Assembly (NCBI GenBank): GCA_934525065.1
Contig: CAKSYX010000003.1
Coordinates: 1 to 64,000 of the forward strand
Length of the DNA: 64,000 bases
Source of the DNA: an uncultured Eubacteriales bacterium
GTDB taxonomy: Bacteria > Bacillota > Clostridia > Oscillospirales > Acutalibacteraceae
Reading direction: 5' to 3'
The stretch's first letter is position 1, and each line of letters starts with the position of its first letter. Of this stretch, positions 49,224 to 57,161 are shown piece by piece. The translations under genes were made by a program, and so were the position numbers. Below the pieces are notes generated by a model, which made no database searches, had not been told where the DNA came from, and worked only from the letters and a program-made list of their open reading frames with translations.

Positions 49224-50858
49224 TTAAAACTCGGCGTACATCGGGTCAACGGGAACATATCCCGGACCGTAAGCGCCGAAAATGATGATGAACATGATGA
49301 GTGCATAGAGAATGATGCGGCGGACAACAACGTTCTGCGAGGCAATTCTTTCGTTTACGTCAATGCCCTTTTCCTTGAGAAGGCCAACGATAAAGACAAT
49401 CAGAACAACAACGCCGACGATGAAAAGGTCCTTCGTGTCAATTCCGAAAGGCTTTAGTGTACTGTCGCTCAAGGCGGTGAAATGAACCTTTGTGAACATC
49501 AGCTTTGTCATTTCAAAGGCAGCGCGAAGCCCGTTCGCGCGGAAGAACAGCTCGCCGAAAACAACGAGAACCGCCGAGCGCAGAATCTGAAAAATTCTGT
49601 ACGGAAGCCTCTCCGGGTTGATATGAAGCTTTTCGTTGAAAAGCTTGACTGCCGGGGCAATGAGACTTCCGCAAAGGATCAGAACAAAGTGATACATTCC
49701 GAAGAAGATGTAATGCCACGCAGAGCCGTGCCAAAGTCCGTTGCAAAACCAGACACAAAACAGGGCAATGCTGCCGGCAAGCAGGGGGCCGAAATGGTTG
49801 CCGAGCTTTTTGCGCGCCGAGGAGGTCAGGCTTTTCATCGGCTTGGACATGGTTACGGGATAGAAAATATAATCCTTGAACCATGTGCCGAGCGTAATAT
49901 GCCAGCGCTGCCAGAATTCCGAAATCGTTTTTGAAAAGAACGGCCTGCGGAAATTTTCAGGCATCTCAACGCCGAAAATTATACCGATTCCGACAACCGC
50001 GTCCATTGTTCCGGAAAAGTCCATGTAAAGCTGAACGGTGTATAGCAGTGCGCCGAGGGCAAGCATCGGGCCGTCATAATTTGCGTAGTGGTCAAACGCT
50101 TCGTTGACGAAGGGGTTGAGCCTGTCGGCAACAACGAGCTTTTTCATGTAGCCGAAAAGGATGCGCTGAATGCCGAGCAAAAAGCGGTGGTAGTCGATCT
50201 GTGTAACGCTCCAGAGCTTTTCCGCCGTTTGATTATAGCGGCAGATAGGGCCTTCAACAATTTGCGGAAAGAACGACATAAAAAGGCCGAGACGGAAAAT
50301 GTTATCGTCCGCCTTTGTTGTTCCGCGATAGACGTCAAAGAGATATGAAACAGCTTGAAGCGAATAGAAGGAAATGCCTATCGGCATGAGGTATGACGGA
50401 ATTTCAAGCCTTGTTGAAACATTGAGAGCGGCGAGAACAGCGTTGAGGTTTTCCGTGAAGAACGGCGAATACTTGAGCACAAGCAGAAGCCCGATATGCA
50501 AAAACGCCGCAAAGCCGAGCACAAGGCGGCTCTTTTTTTGAAAGCTCTTTTTGATTTGTTTTCGCTCTTCCTTTTCCGCCGCTTTGACCGCTTCGGATTG
50601 CTTCCTCTGAATCCGGTCGAGCCACAGGCCGAAGTAATGAACGGCCAGGATTGAAAGCAGCAAATAGATGATGAGCTTTCCGCTGACGAGCCAGAAGTAA
50701 ATGAGGCTCGCCGCAAGGAGAAAGTATTTTTTAGCCCTTTTCGGCATGATTAAAAAGCCGAGAATGCTCGCGGGGAGAAAGAAATATAAAAACGCATTTG
50801 AAAAATACGACGTCATTATTGAGTATTTACCGGCAAAAAGCAGGTATGAAAGGCTCAT
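49224..50858 (-). CDS. MBOAT-family O-acyltransferase (AlgI/DltB-like)
   Basis: A 544-residue polytopic membrane protein with about ten or eleven helices. Family markers: YLMPIGISFYSLQAVSYLFD, DFSGTMDAVVGIGIIFG, FFSKTISEFWQRWHITLGTW and the catalytic histidine region NGLWHGSAWHYIFFGMYHF. It should move acyl (probably acetyl) groups across the membrane for O-acetylation by the AlgJ-like partner. GGAGGA precedes ATG 50858, which also overlaps the stop of a 21-codon leader ORF. The promoter upstream carries a perfect palindrome. Confidence 0.9.
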   Translation of the reverse strand: MSLSYLLFAGKYSIMTSYFSNAFLYFFLPASILGFLIMPKRAKKYFLLAASLIYFWLVSGKLIIYLLLSILAVHYFGLWLDRIQRKQSEAVKAAEKEERKQIKKSFQKKSRLVLGFAAFLHIGLLLVLKYSPFFTENLNAVLAALNVSTRLEIPSYLMPIGISFYSLQAVSYLFDVYRGTTKADDNIFRLGLFMSFFPQIVEGPICRYNQTAEKLWSVTQIDYHRFLLGIQRILFGYMKKLVVADRLNPFVNEAFDHYANYDGPMLALGALLYTVQLYMDFSGTMDAVVGIGIIFGVEMPENFRRPFFSKTISEFWQRWHITLGTWFKDYIFYPVTMSKPMKSLTSSARKKLGNHFGPLLAGSIALFCVWFCNGLWHGSAWHYIFFGMYHFVLILCGSLIAPAVKLFNEKLHINPERLPYRIFQILRSAVLVVFGELFFRANGLRAAFEMTKLMFTKVHFTALSDSTLKPFGIDTKDLFIVGVVVLIVFIVGLLKEKGIDVNERIASQNVVVRRIILYALIMFIIIFGAYGPGYVPVDPMYAEF

Positions 50859-50920
50859 CTTCTTTCCTCCTCCGGCTGCGCTTTTGAAACGTTAAAAAAG
50901 CGCAAAAGTAAAAAATTCAT
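50855..50920 (-). CDS. 21-residue leader ORF upstream of the MBOAT gene
   Basis: ATG 50920 has AAAGGA 12 bases upstream. The product starts MNFLLLRFFNVSK and ends EEERR. Its TGA overlaps the MBOAT ATG (ATGA), which suggests translational coupling. A hairpin (TGCGCTTTT/AAAAGCGCA) lies within it just before the MBOAT ribosome site. It may be a leader peptide rather than a functional protein. Confidence 0.4.
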   Translation of the reverse strand: MNFLLLRFFNVSKAQPEEERR

Positions 50921-51077
50921 TTTTTTCAAATCCTTTCGTTATTCGGCAGAAAGAGAAAATGCTTTGCCGCTTTTTGCCGGCGGCGGCTTTCTGCACATTT
51001 TTTTGTGCGCCTGTTCATAGGACGCAAAAGCAAGGAGAATTATACTGTATACTGATTACGCAATGGAAAAGAAAGTA

Positions 51078-51105
51078 TGTATAATCTGTCACAAATTTGT
51101 GACAA
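51078..51105 (-). promoter_or_regulatory. Promoter of the O-acetylation operon with 18-bp operator palindrome
   Basis: Minus-strand TTGTCA (51100-51105), 16-base spacer, TATACA (51078-51083). The perfect palindrome TGTCACAAATTTGTGACA (51087-51104) covers the spacer and -35, an ideal repressor site. The downstream leader (to 50921) contains stems GCACA/TGTGC and GCAGAAAG/CTTTCTGC. Confidence 0.55.
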
Positions 51106-51449
51106 AATTCTTACGATCGCTTTTTGGGCTTGGATGCGGTTCTTGCCTGCAAAGCCGTGTCCACGCCGAAAATGAATAATACATTCGGAAAAGTGTATAT
51201 ACATTCTTCGTTGAATAATGAATATTCATCAATGATTTTGTTGAAAACCATGTTAGGAAAGTTGATAAGTTTACAGATAATCGATATTATATTGATTAAA
51301 ACGAATTTTTGTGTTAAAAACGCAGAGTTTTGAACTTTTTCAACTGAGTTTTCAACATATGTAAGAAAATCACTTTACAGTCAAAAAATCATCGTGAAGT
51401 AAAATAGCTTTACAGCTTTTTCGGCACAACGCCAACGCAAAAATGCATA
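51106..51449. other. AT-rich non-coding stretch
   Basis: About 345 bases between the MBOAT promoter and the membrane-protein stop. It contains runs such as GTTGAAAAC and TTTTCAACTGAGTTTTCAAC and short inverted repeats, but no frame with a ribosome site and no clear terminator. Confidence 0.4.
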
Positions 51450-52763
51450 TTACCGCTCTTTTTTGCGTTTAACGAGGTCAATTACTTTGCAGACAAGAGT
51501 GTTTTTGAAAAGCGTTTTGTGAAGGCAGTGGCGTTTGATGCAGCAGACCGCCGCCAGCGTGAAGAGGACGCAAAGTGCCGAGCAGACTTCGGCGCGCAGA
51601 ATGAAATAGTCCGGGCTGACGGTGAGCCACTCGGTGCCGAGATGCGGGTTCAAAATCAGATAAAGTGAATCCTTAACAAGCAGTGCCGCCGAAACCGAAA
51701 CCGAAAGGTGCAGCGCAATGTGCAGAATGTTCGGCAGCTTATCGGAAAGGGCATACTTCGGTGCTCCGCCGCGTTCTCGCCTTCCGGAAAGGCAGAGGAG
51801 CAAAACCGTGAGCGCAAGCCCGATTGCCGAAACGGCGGCAGAAATGCTCAAATGCAGCGCAACACTGCGATAGATTTCGCGGTATGTACTTTCGATTTTT
51901 TCGCAGGCCGGGCTGAAAACCATGTCGGCCGGGAAGGAGACAAAAATATCGAAATCATGTTCATAGCTTTCCGAAAGCTCTTCAATGAGTGCAGACATAT
52001 CGTCAAGTGAGCCGTGAACATAATATGGATTTTTTGAATCAAAGACCATCAGACAGTTTTCTTTTGAAGAAAAGAGCTTTTGTGCTTCTTCAAGCGATGA
52101 AACGTTTTCGTCGGTCGAAAGGCGCTTCTCCGTTCTGTCAAAAACCGCATAGCTCACAGAGCGCAGAGCCGCGAGAGTATCGGTGACACTGCGATAGCCC
52201 TCGTCAAGTCTTTTCTGAGATTCAAGAAGCTCGTCATACTGCTTTCTATAATGCTCTTCAACAGCGGCTTGGTTGACCGTACAGCCGTTCGGATTTTTCG
52301 TCACAAAGCCGTTTTGAAAATACTCCTTTTTAACGCTTCCGTTCTTTGTTTCATAGTCCAGAATTTGAAGCGTGGTTTCAATCTGCTTTTGGCAGTTTTT
52401 TTCGGCGTCTTCGGTCGCAAAGCGGATCATGTCCGGGCTTTCAAAGCCCTCGGGCGAAGAGTACTTGAGTGAGTAGTCAAGAATCGCCGAGAGGGTGTTT
52501 TTGACCTCAAGCTTCAGCGGCTCGCTTTTCCGGTAGTTGAAACGGGGACCCTGCTTAAAGGCGTTGACAACGTAAGTTTGGTTTTCGGTATAAAGCAAAA
52601 CAACGTCAAGGATCTGCGAGGAAGCAACAAATGTCGCCACAGCGATGAGAAAGACGATAATCGCCTTTGAAGATGTGAGATAAAGCGCATTGACAAGTGA
52701 GCCGGAAGAGATTTTTGAACGGGCGGATGCACCGCCTTTTGCTGTTTTTTTCCGAGCTTTCAT
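51450..52763 (-). CDS. Membrane protein of unknown function, receptor-like
   Basis: A 437-residue protein. ATG 52763 follows AGAGGG. A basic N-terminus (MKARKKTAKGG) precedes helix 1 (AIIVFLIAVATFVASSQILD). A large extracytoplasmic helical domain of about 250 residues follows (EHYRKQYDELLESQKRLDEG), then about four C-terminal helices (SISAAVSAIGLALTVLLLCL; AEVCSALCVLFTLAAVCCI) and a basic end KRKKER. The first half looks like the sensor part of a membrane receptor, but no kinase, cyclase or methyl-accepting domain follows. It starts 4 bases after rsmA and is probably co-transcribed. I do not recognise the family. Confidence 0.6.
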   Translation of the reverse strand: MKARKKTAKGGASARSKISSGSLVNALYLTSSKAIIVFLIAVATFVASSQILDVVLLYTENQTYVVNAFKQGPRFNYRKSEPLKLEVKNTLSAILDYSLKYSSPEGFESPDMIRFATEDAEKNCQKQIETTLQILDYETKNGSVKKEYFQNGFVTKNPNGCTVNQAAVEEHYRKQYDELLESQKRLDEGYRSVTDTLAALRSVSYAVFDRTEKRLSTDENVSSLEEAQKLFSSKENCLMVFDSKNPYYVHGSLDDMSALIEELSESYEHDFDIFVSFPADMVFSPACEKIESTYREIYRSVALHLSISAAVSAIGLALTVLLLCLSGRRERGGAPKYALSDKLPNILHIALHLSVSVSAALLVKDSLYLILNPHLGTEWLTVSPDYFILRAEVCSALCVLFTLAAVCCIKRHCLHKTLFKNTLVCKVIDLVKRKKER

Positions 52764-52767
52764 TCTG

Positions 52768-53625
52768 TCACCCTCTTTGTAATTCTTCGCCGAGCAAAGC
52801 AAACTGCTCAAGACTCATCTGCTCGGCGCGGACGTTCGCGTCAAGGCCGGCTCTTTCAAGAGCTTCAAGCAGCCGCGGCTTTGAAACGGAGAGAGAAGAG
52901 CTGACCGAGTTGAGGAGAGTTTTGCGCCGTTGGGCGAAGGCTGCCTTAACAAGGCGGAAAAACGCCTTCTCGTCCTTGACGGAAACGGCGGGCTCCTTCC
53001 TCAGGTCAAGGCGGATCACGCTGCTGTCAACCTTCGGTGCGGGAATAAACGAGCCTTTTGAAACATCGAAAAGCTTTTTTGCTTCGGCGTAATAGTCAAC
53101 ACAGACCGTCACCGCGCCGGCAGAGCGCGAGCCGCAGCCGCTGCAAAGGCGTTCGGCAACCTCCTTCTGAACCATGACGGTTATGCAGCGAAGGGGCAGG
53201 CGGCTTTCAAGCAGGTGAGTGATTATCGGCGTTGTGATGTAATACGGAAGATTGGCGCAGACAGCAACGTCAAGACCCTGAAATTTTTCCTTGATAAGCT
53301 CATGAAGGTCAACCTTCAAAACGTCGGCGTTGATGACTTCGGTGTTGAGACAGCCGTCAAGCGTTTCCGAAAGGACGGGTATCAGACGACTGTCAAGTTC
53401 AATTGAAACAACCTTGGCAGCTCTTTTTGAAAGCTCCTTCGTCAAAACGCCTATTCCGGCTCCGATTTCAATCACGCCGGTGTGTTCGTTTGCGCCGCCC
53501 TCTTCTGCCATTCTCGGGCAGACGGACGGGTTGACGAGAAAGTTTTGCCCGAGTGCCTTTGAAAACGTGAATCCGTGGCGCGAAAGCACGCTTTTGATTA
53601 CGGAAATGTCCGATAAGTTTTGCAT
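52768..53625 (-). CDS. rsmA: 16S rRNA dimethyladenosine transferase RsmA (KsgA)
   Basis: A 285-residue SAM-dependent enzyme that dimethylates two adjacent adenosines near the 3' end of 16S rRNA. Signatures: KALGQNFLVNPSVC, the SAM motif GVIEIGAGIGVLTKELSKRA, VVSIELDSRLIP, the catalytic NLPYYITTPIITHLLE, and GSFIPAPKVDSSVIRL near the C-terminal domain. ATG 53625 is chosen (GGAG 11 bases upstream, conserved MQNLSDISVIKSVLSRHGF start). It is divergent from galE and followed at 4 bases by the receptor-like membrane protein. Confidence 0.93.
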   Translation of the reverse strand: MQNLSDISVIKSVLSRHGFTFSKALGQNFLVNPSVCPRMAEEGGANEHTGVIEIGAGIGVLTKELSKRAAKVVSIELDSRLIPVLSETLDGCLNTEVINADVLKVDLHELIKEKFQGLDVAVCANLPYYITTPIITHLLESRLPLRCITVMVQKEVAERLCSGCGSRSAGAVTVCVDYYAEAKKLFDVSKGSFIPAPKVDSSVIRLDLRKEPAVSVKDEKAFFRLVKAAFAQRRKTLLNSVSSSLSVSKPRLLEALERAGLDANVRAEQMSLEQFALLGEELQRG

Positions 53626-53640
53626 AGCACAAAATGCTCC

Positions 53641-53668
53641 TTGCATTTTCAAAAAATAGTTGTATAAT
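53641..53668 (+). promoter_or_regulatory. Promoter of galE
   Basis: TTGCAT (53641-53646), 16-base spacer, TATAAT (53663-53668), about 30 bases before the ATG. Confidence 0.6.
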
Positions 53669-53699
53669 AACAATAGTATTATAAACGAGGTGATGAATA

Positions 53700-54719
53700 A
53701 TGTCAATTCTTGTTACCGGAGGTGCCGGATTTATCGGCTCCCATACCTGTGTCGAACTGCTCAAGGCAGGGTATGACGTGGTTGTTGTTGACAACTTCTA
53801 TAACAGCAAGCGCGAAGCTCTCAGAAGAATCGCGGAGCTTGCAAAAAAACAGTTCGCTTTCTATCGCTGTGACATCCGCGATGAGGCCGGACTTGACAAG
53901 GTCTTTAAAAGCGAAAAGATTGACGCCGTGATTCATTTTGCGGGCCTCAAGTGTGTTCCCGAATCCTGCAAAAAGCCGCTTGAATATTACGACAACAATA
54001 TCGGCGGAACGCTCACCCTTTGCCGGGTGATGAGAAACAACGGCTGCAAGCGCATTGTTTTCAGCTCTTCGGCAACCGTTTACGGAATGAACAACGTCTC
54101 TCCGCTCAAGGAAACCATGCCGACAGGCGGAACCACCAATCCCTACGGCACAACAAAGTATATGATCGAGCTCATCCTCAAGGATCTCTATACTTCTGAC
54201 AACGAGTGGTCGATCAGCCTTCTGCGCTACTTCAATCCCATCGGTGCGCACGAAAGCGGAAGAATCGGCGAAGACCCGAACGGGATTCCCAACAACCTCA
54301 TGCCGTATATCACTCAGGTTGCGGTCGGAAAGCGCGAATTCCTCAACGTTTTCGGCGATGATTATGACACGCCGGACGGAACCGGAGTGCGCGATTACAT
54401 TCACGTTGTTGACCTTGCGCTCGGCCACGTCAAGGCTGTTGCGAGGGTTCTTTCTCAGCGCGGCTGCGAGGCGATCAACCTCGGAACCGGCGTCGGTTAC
54501 AGCGTTCTTGACGTTGTTCATGCTTTTGAAAAAGCAAGCGGCGTAAAAATCAACTATAAGATCGGTCCGCGCCGCGACGGCGATATTGCAACCTGCTATT
54601 CCGACCCGACCAAGGCCTATGAGCTGCTCGGCTGGAAAGCGGAACGCAGTCTTGAACAAATGTGCGCCGATTCATGGCGTTGGCAGAGTATGAATCCAAA
54701 CGGATACCCTGATGAATAA
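53700..54719 (+). CDS. galE: UDP-glucose 4-epimerase
   Basis: A 339-residue short-chain dehydrogenase-type epimerase interconverting UDP-glucose and UDP-galactose. Signatures: NAD motif ILVTGGAGFIGSHTCVELL, HFAGLKCVPESCKKPLEYY, catalytic SSSATVYG and the YGTTK motif (Tyr and Lys in NPYGTTKYMIE), RYFNPIGAHESGRIGEDPNG, GTGVRDYIHVVDLA and RRDGDIATCYSD. GAGGTGA lies 8 bases before ATG 53700. It is a single gene, divergent from rsmA. The 318-residue minus-strand frame opposite it is a shadow. Confidence 0.95.
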   Translation: MSILVTGGAGFIGSHTCVELLKAGYDVVVVDNFYNSKREALRRIAELAKKQFAFYRCDIRDEAGLDKVFKSEKIDAVIHFAGLKCVPESCKKPLEYYDNNIGGTLTLCRVMRNNGCKRIVFSSSATVYGMNNVSPLKETMPTGGTTNPYGTTKYMIELILKDLYTSDNEWSISLLRYFNPIGAHESGRIGEDPNGIPNNLMPYITQVAVGKREFLNVFGDDYDTPDGTGVRDYIHVVDLALGHVKAVARVLSQRGCEAINLGTGVGYSVLDVVHAFEKASGVKINYKIGPRRDGDIATCYSDPTKAYELLGWKAERSLEQMCADSWRWQSMNPNGYPDE

Positions 54720-54924
54720 TAAAAAAAGGCTGTTCTGAAGTGAACTTTCCCGGATTGTGCATACAGTACAAAAACAGCCCGATTTGCAGAAAACTTAATT
54801 TTAAGCAACAAACTGATTTCGCTTTTGGGCGGAGTCAGTTTTGTTTTAGTTTGAATACGGTAGTTGTTGAAGAAGTTGATGTGTTCGGATATGATGAGCC
54901 TCGCCCCATCATATCCGGAAAGCT

Positions 54925-55201
54925 TAAGCTGAGGAGAGTCGAACCCAATGCGCCTGAAGAATTTGTTTTTCCGCATATTGCGGCACTTTTTGGTACGCTT
55001 ACGTCAGTATGGCTTCGCCAAAGAAGCAGCACACTGCACGAAAAAACAAGCCCTTCAGGTGCGAAGCAGTTTTTAAAGAGAATTTTTGTCGAGACAAGGC
55101 AAAAAGGTGAGTAATGCCGGCGCATTGCGAGGCCTTTTTAACGCAGTATCGGCGGAAATTTACCTTAAAAAACCGCATCGGGTTCGATTCCCCTCAGCTT
55201 A
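54925..55201. repeat. MITE-like repeat, full-length copy 2 (277 bp, inverted)
   Basis: Terminal repeats TAAGCTGAGGAGAGTCGAAC at the left and the complement ending CCCCTCAGCTTA at the right. The internal sequence is the reverse complement of copy 1 (8325-8602) with few changes. The flank 54720-54924 shows only a weak GGCTGTT/AACAGCC hairpin after galE. Confidence 0.8.
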
Positions 55202-55232
55202 ACTCTTTGGATATATTCCGTGGCACAAAAAA

Positions 55233-55307
55233 ACCTCCCATGGCAGTTATTTTAATTCTGCCATAGGAGGCTGCTTTTTTCTATTGTCTTTTTTACGGAC
55301 CGGTTCA
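55233..55307. mobile_element. IS3-type left-end remnant serving as malY terminator
   Basis: About 75 bases match the left end of the IS remnant at 47225-47300, including the 13-bp hairpin CCTCCCATGGCAG/CTGCCATAGGAGG (55234-55270) and the T-rich terminus. Here the transposase start is missing. Read on the minus strand, the hairpin is followed by TTTTTTTG, so it now forms a perfect intrinsic terminator for malY. Confidence 0.7.
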
Positions 55308-55320
55308 GTTTTCTTTATAT

Positions 55321-56490
55321 TTATCCGCCGCAGACAGCAGCTCTGAAGCGTTCAAGAACCTCTTCAAGAACCGACTTCGGCACGGCGATATTCAGCCTGA
55401 CAAAGCCTTCGCCTTCTTTTCCGAACCATGTGCCCATAGTCGGAACAATTTTGACCTTTTCGGTAAAGAAGCGTTCCAGCTTCTCTTCCTCAAGGCCGAG
55501 GAAGGAAACATTGAGCCATGCAAGATAGGTGCCCTCATGCTTTGCAATAAAAGCCTGAGGAATATTCTTCCTGAGGTACTCGTCAAGAAAACGGAAGTTT
55601 TCTCCGACAACCGCATTCATTTCGTCAAGCCAGCCGTCACATTCCGTATAAGCGGCGACAGTCGCCGGGTAGGCGGCGCAGTTGATGCAGGAATAGCCGT
55701 CGTGTTCGATCTGCGCGGAAAATTCGAGCCTGAGTTCTTCGTTCGCAATAATTATGTTTGAAGTTGAAAGCCCTGCAATATTGAAAGATTTTGAGGCAGC
55801 GGTGCAAACGATTGCATTTTCGCTAAAGCGGCTGTCAACGCTTGTAAAAACGCTGTGAGGAACGTTACAGATGTCAAAATGAATTTCATCGGAAATTACA
55901 AGTACCGAGTTTTTAAGGCAGATTTCGCCGACACGGCGAAGCTCCTCTTCTGTCCAAACTCTGCCGACCGGGTTATGCGGCGAGCAGAGAATGAGCAGCT
56001 TGTTGTTCTCGTCTTTGCAAAGCTCTTCAAGCTCTTCAAGGTTCATCGTGTAACAGCCGTCCTTCAAAACCAAGGCATTGTTCACAACGCGGCGGCGGTT
56101 GTTTTCAACCGCGGCGGTGAACGGACGGTAGACAGGGCGTTGAATGATTACGCCGTCCCCCTCATTTGTGAAGGCGCGCACAGCCGTGTTGATAGCTGCA
56201 ACAATACCATAGGTCGGAACTATCCACTGAGGCTCGATATGCCAGTTATGGCGGCGTTCCATGAAGTCGCATACGGTACGCCGGTATTTTTTGTCAGGGC
56301 CGGTGTAGCAGAAAAAGCCCCTTTGCGCAAAGGCGGAAACCGCGTCACGAACAGGCTGCGGCGCTGCGAACTCCATGTCTGCCGTTGAAAACGGAAAAGC
56401 GTTTTCGTTTTTGCCCCCCGCTTCGCAGGAAGCCCATTTGAGCGAACCGGTATTGCATCGGTTCACAACGGTTGAAAAATCGTTCTTCAT
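55321..56490 (-). CDS. MalY/PatB-type PLP-dependent C-S lyase / aminotransferase
   Basis: A 389-residue fold-type I PLP enzyme of the MalY/PatB group, which cleave cystathionine-like C-S bonds or transaminate. Motifs: AFPFSTADMEFAAPQPVRDA, VPTYGIVAAINTAVRAFT, LLILCSPHNPVGRVWTEEEL, VISDEIHFDI, and the PLP lysine in CTAASKSFNIAGLSTSN. ATG 56490 follows AAAGGAG. It is a single gene with a promoter at 56535-56563 and an IS-derived hairpin as terminator. Confidence 0.85.
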   Translation of the reverse strand: MKNDFSTVVNRCNTGSLKWASCEAGGKNENAFPFSTADMEFAAPQPVRDAVSAFAQRGFFCYTGPDKKYRRTVCDFMERRHNWHIEPQWIVPTYGIVAAINTAVRAFTNEGDGVIIQRPVYRPFTAAVENNRRRVVNNALVLKDGCYTMNLEELEELCKDENNKLLILCSPHNPVGRVWTEEELRRVGEICLKNSVLVISDEIHFDICNVPHSVFTSVDSRFSENAIVCTAASKSFNIAGLSTSNIIIANEELRLEFSAQIEHDGYSCINCAAYPATVAAYTECDGWLDEMNAVVGENFRFLDEYLRKNIPQAFIAKHEGTYLAWLNVSFLGLEEEKLERFFTEKVKIVPTMGTWFGKEGEGFVRLNIAVPKSVLEEVLERFRAAVCGG

Positions 56491-56534
56491 TTCTTCTTTT
56501 CTCCTTTTTTGCCGCTTAAGCGGCTGCCGAATCG

Positions 56535-56563
56535 ACTGTAACATACTTTTGAGGGAAAGTCAA
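56535..56563 (-). promoter_or_regulatory. Promoter of the MalY/PatB-type gene
   Basis: Minus-strand TTGACT (56558-56563), 17-base spacer, TACAGT (56535-56540). Confidence 0.65.
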
Positions 56564-56577
56564 TAAGCGAAAAGCAA

Positions 56578-56618
56578 AGTCCGGCATACGGCTCAAAAAG
56601 AGAACCGCGCACCGGACT
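56578..56618 (-). terminator. Hairpin after the zinc-type operon
   Basis: AGTCCGG (56578-56584) pairs with CCGGACT (56612-56618) around a long loop, just beyond the lipoprotein stop; the U-tract is weak. Confidence 0.45.
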
Positions 56619-56624
56619 GTTTTG

Positions 56625-57161
56625 TCAGGCAACAAAATGCTCAACGTCAATAAACATATATTTTTGTCCGCCCTCGTCATACTGAGCAAGCTTTCCTACC
56701 ATTGAAACGGTCGAGTAATCCTCAATGTTCTCCGGCACTTTATCACCGTAAAACTCAATATTCCACGCTGCGCAGCAGCCGGTATCATCATAGCCGAAAG
56801 CAATATTATAATCCTTGCCGGTTTCATCGCTGTGAAATTTCTGATAGGTTGCCGTTAATCTGACGGTTTTTCCGATGTAGTCCCCGGGTGAGTTATATAT
56901 TGAGGACATCTGAGCCGTTGTCATCGTCTTATTCATTGAAGAAAAATCAAGGTCAACATCATACTTTTCAAGCTCCTTCGCCTTTTGAATTTTCTCCTCT
57001 TCGGCGTCCGCATTTTCTGTGACAGGAAGAGTTGAACCGTTTGAAATCAGCGCGGAATCCGATCCGTTTGAAGACGAAAAGGTATCAGCTGCGTTTTGTC
57101 CGCAGGCACAAAGAGAAAGGGAAATTATCACAAACAGAGCAAGAACAAAAATTCTTTTCAT
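56625..57161 (-). CDS. Lipoprotein of the metal ABC operon, OB-like
   Basis: A 178-residue lipoprotein: signal and lipobox SLSLCACGQ, then a Ser/Asn/Glu-rich linker of about 50 residues, then a domain of about 100 residues (YIGKTVRLTATYQKFHSDE, then GYDDTGCCAAWNIEF) that looks like a small beta-barrel. It carries a Cys-Cys pair. AGGAGGT precedes ATG 57161, which overlaps the permease stop by 4 bases, so it belongs to the same operon and probably assists metal capture or handling at the cell surface. The family is not recognised with certainty. Confidence 0.65.
   Translation of the reverse strand: MKRIFVLALFVIISLSLCACGQNAADTFSSSNGSDSALISNGSTLPVTENADAEEEKIQKAKELEKYDVDLDFSSMNKTMTTAQMSSIYNSPGDYIGKTVRLTATYQKFHSDETGKDYNIAFGYDDTGCCAAWNIEFYGDKVPENIEDYSTVSMVGKLAQYDEGGQKYMFIDVEHFVA

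Noticed and set aside
51000..51040. GGACGCAAAAGCAAGG resembling part of a c-di-GMP-I riboswitch
   Set aside because: It is on the opposite strand to the operon and has an extra A; the paired elements of that riboswitch class are missing.
51124..51333. 69-codon plus-strand frame in the AT-rich stretch
   Set aside because: No ribosome site or recognisable sequence; probably chance in AT-rich DNA.
53703..54659. 318-codon minus-strand frame opposite galE
   Set aside because: Shadow of galE: no ribosome site, composition of an antisense frame, and galE is unambiguous.
55176..55201. tRNA T-arm-like GGTTCGATTCCCC at the end of the second MITE copy
   Set aside because: Other copies read GAGTTCAACC or GAGCTCAATG there, and no cloverleaf can be built around it.
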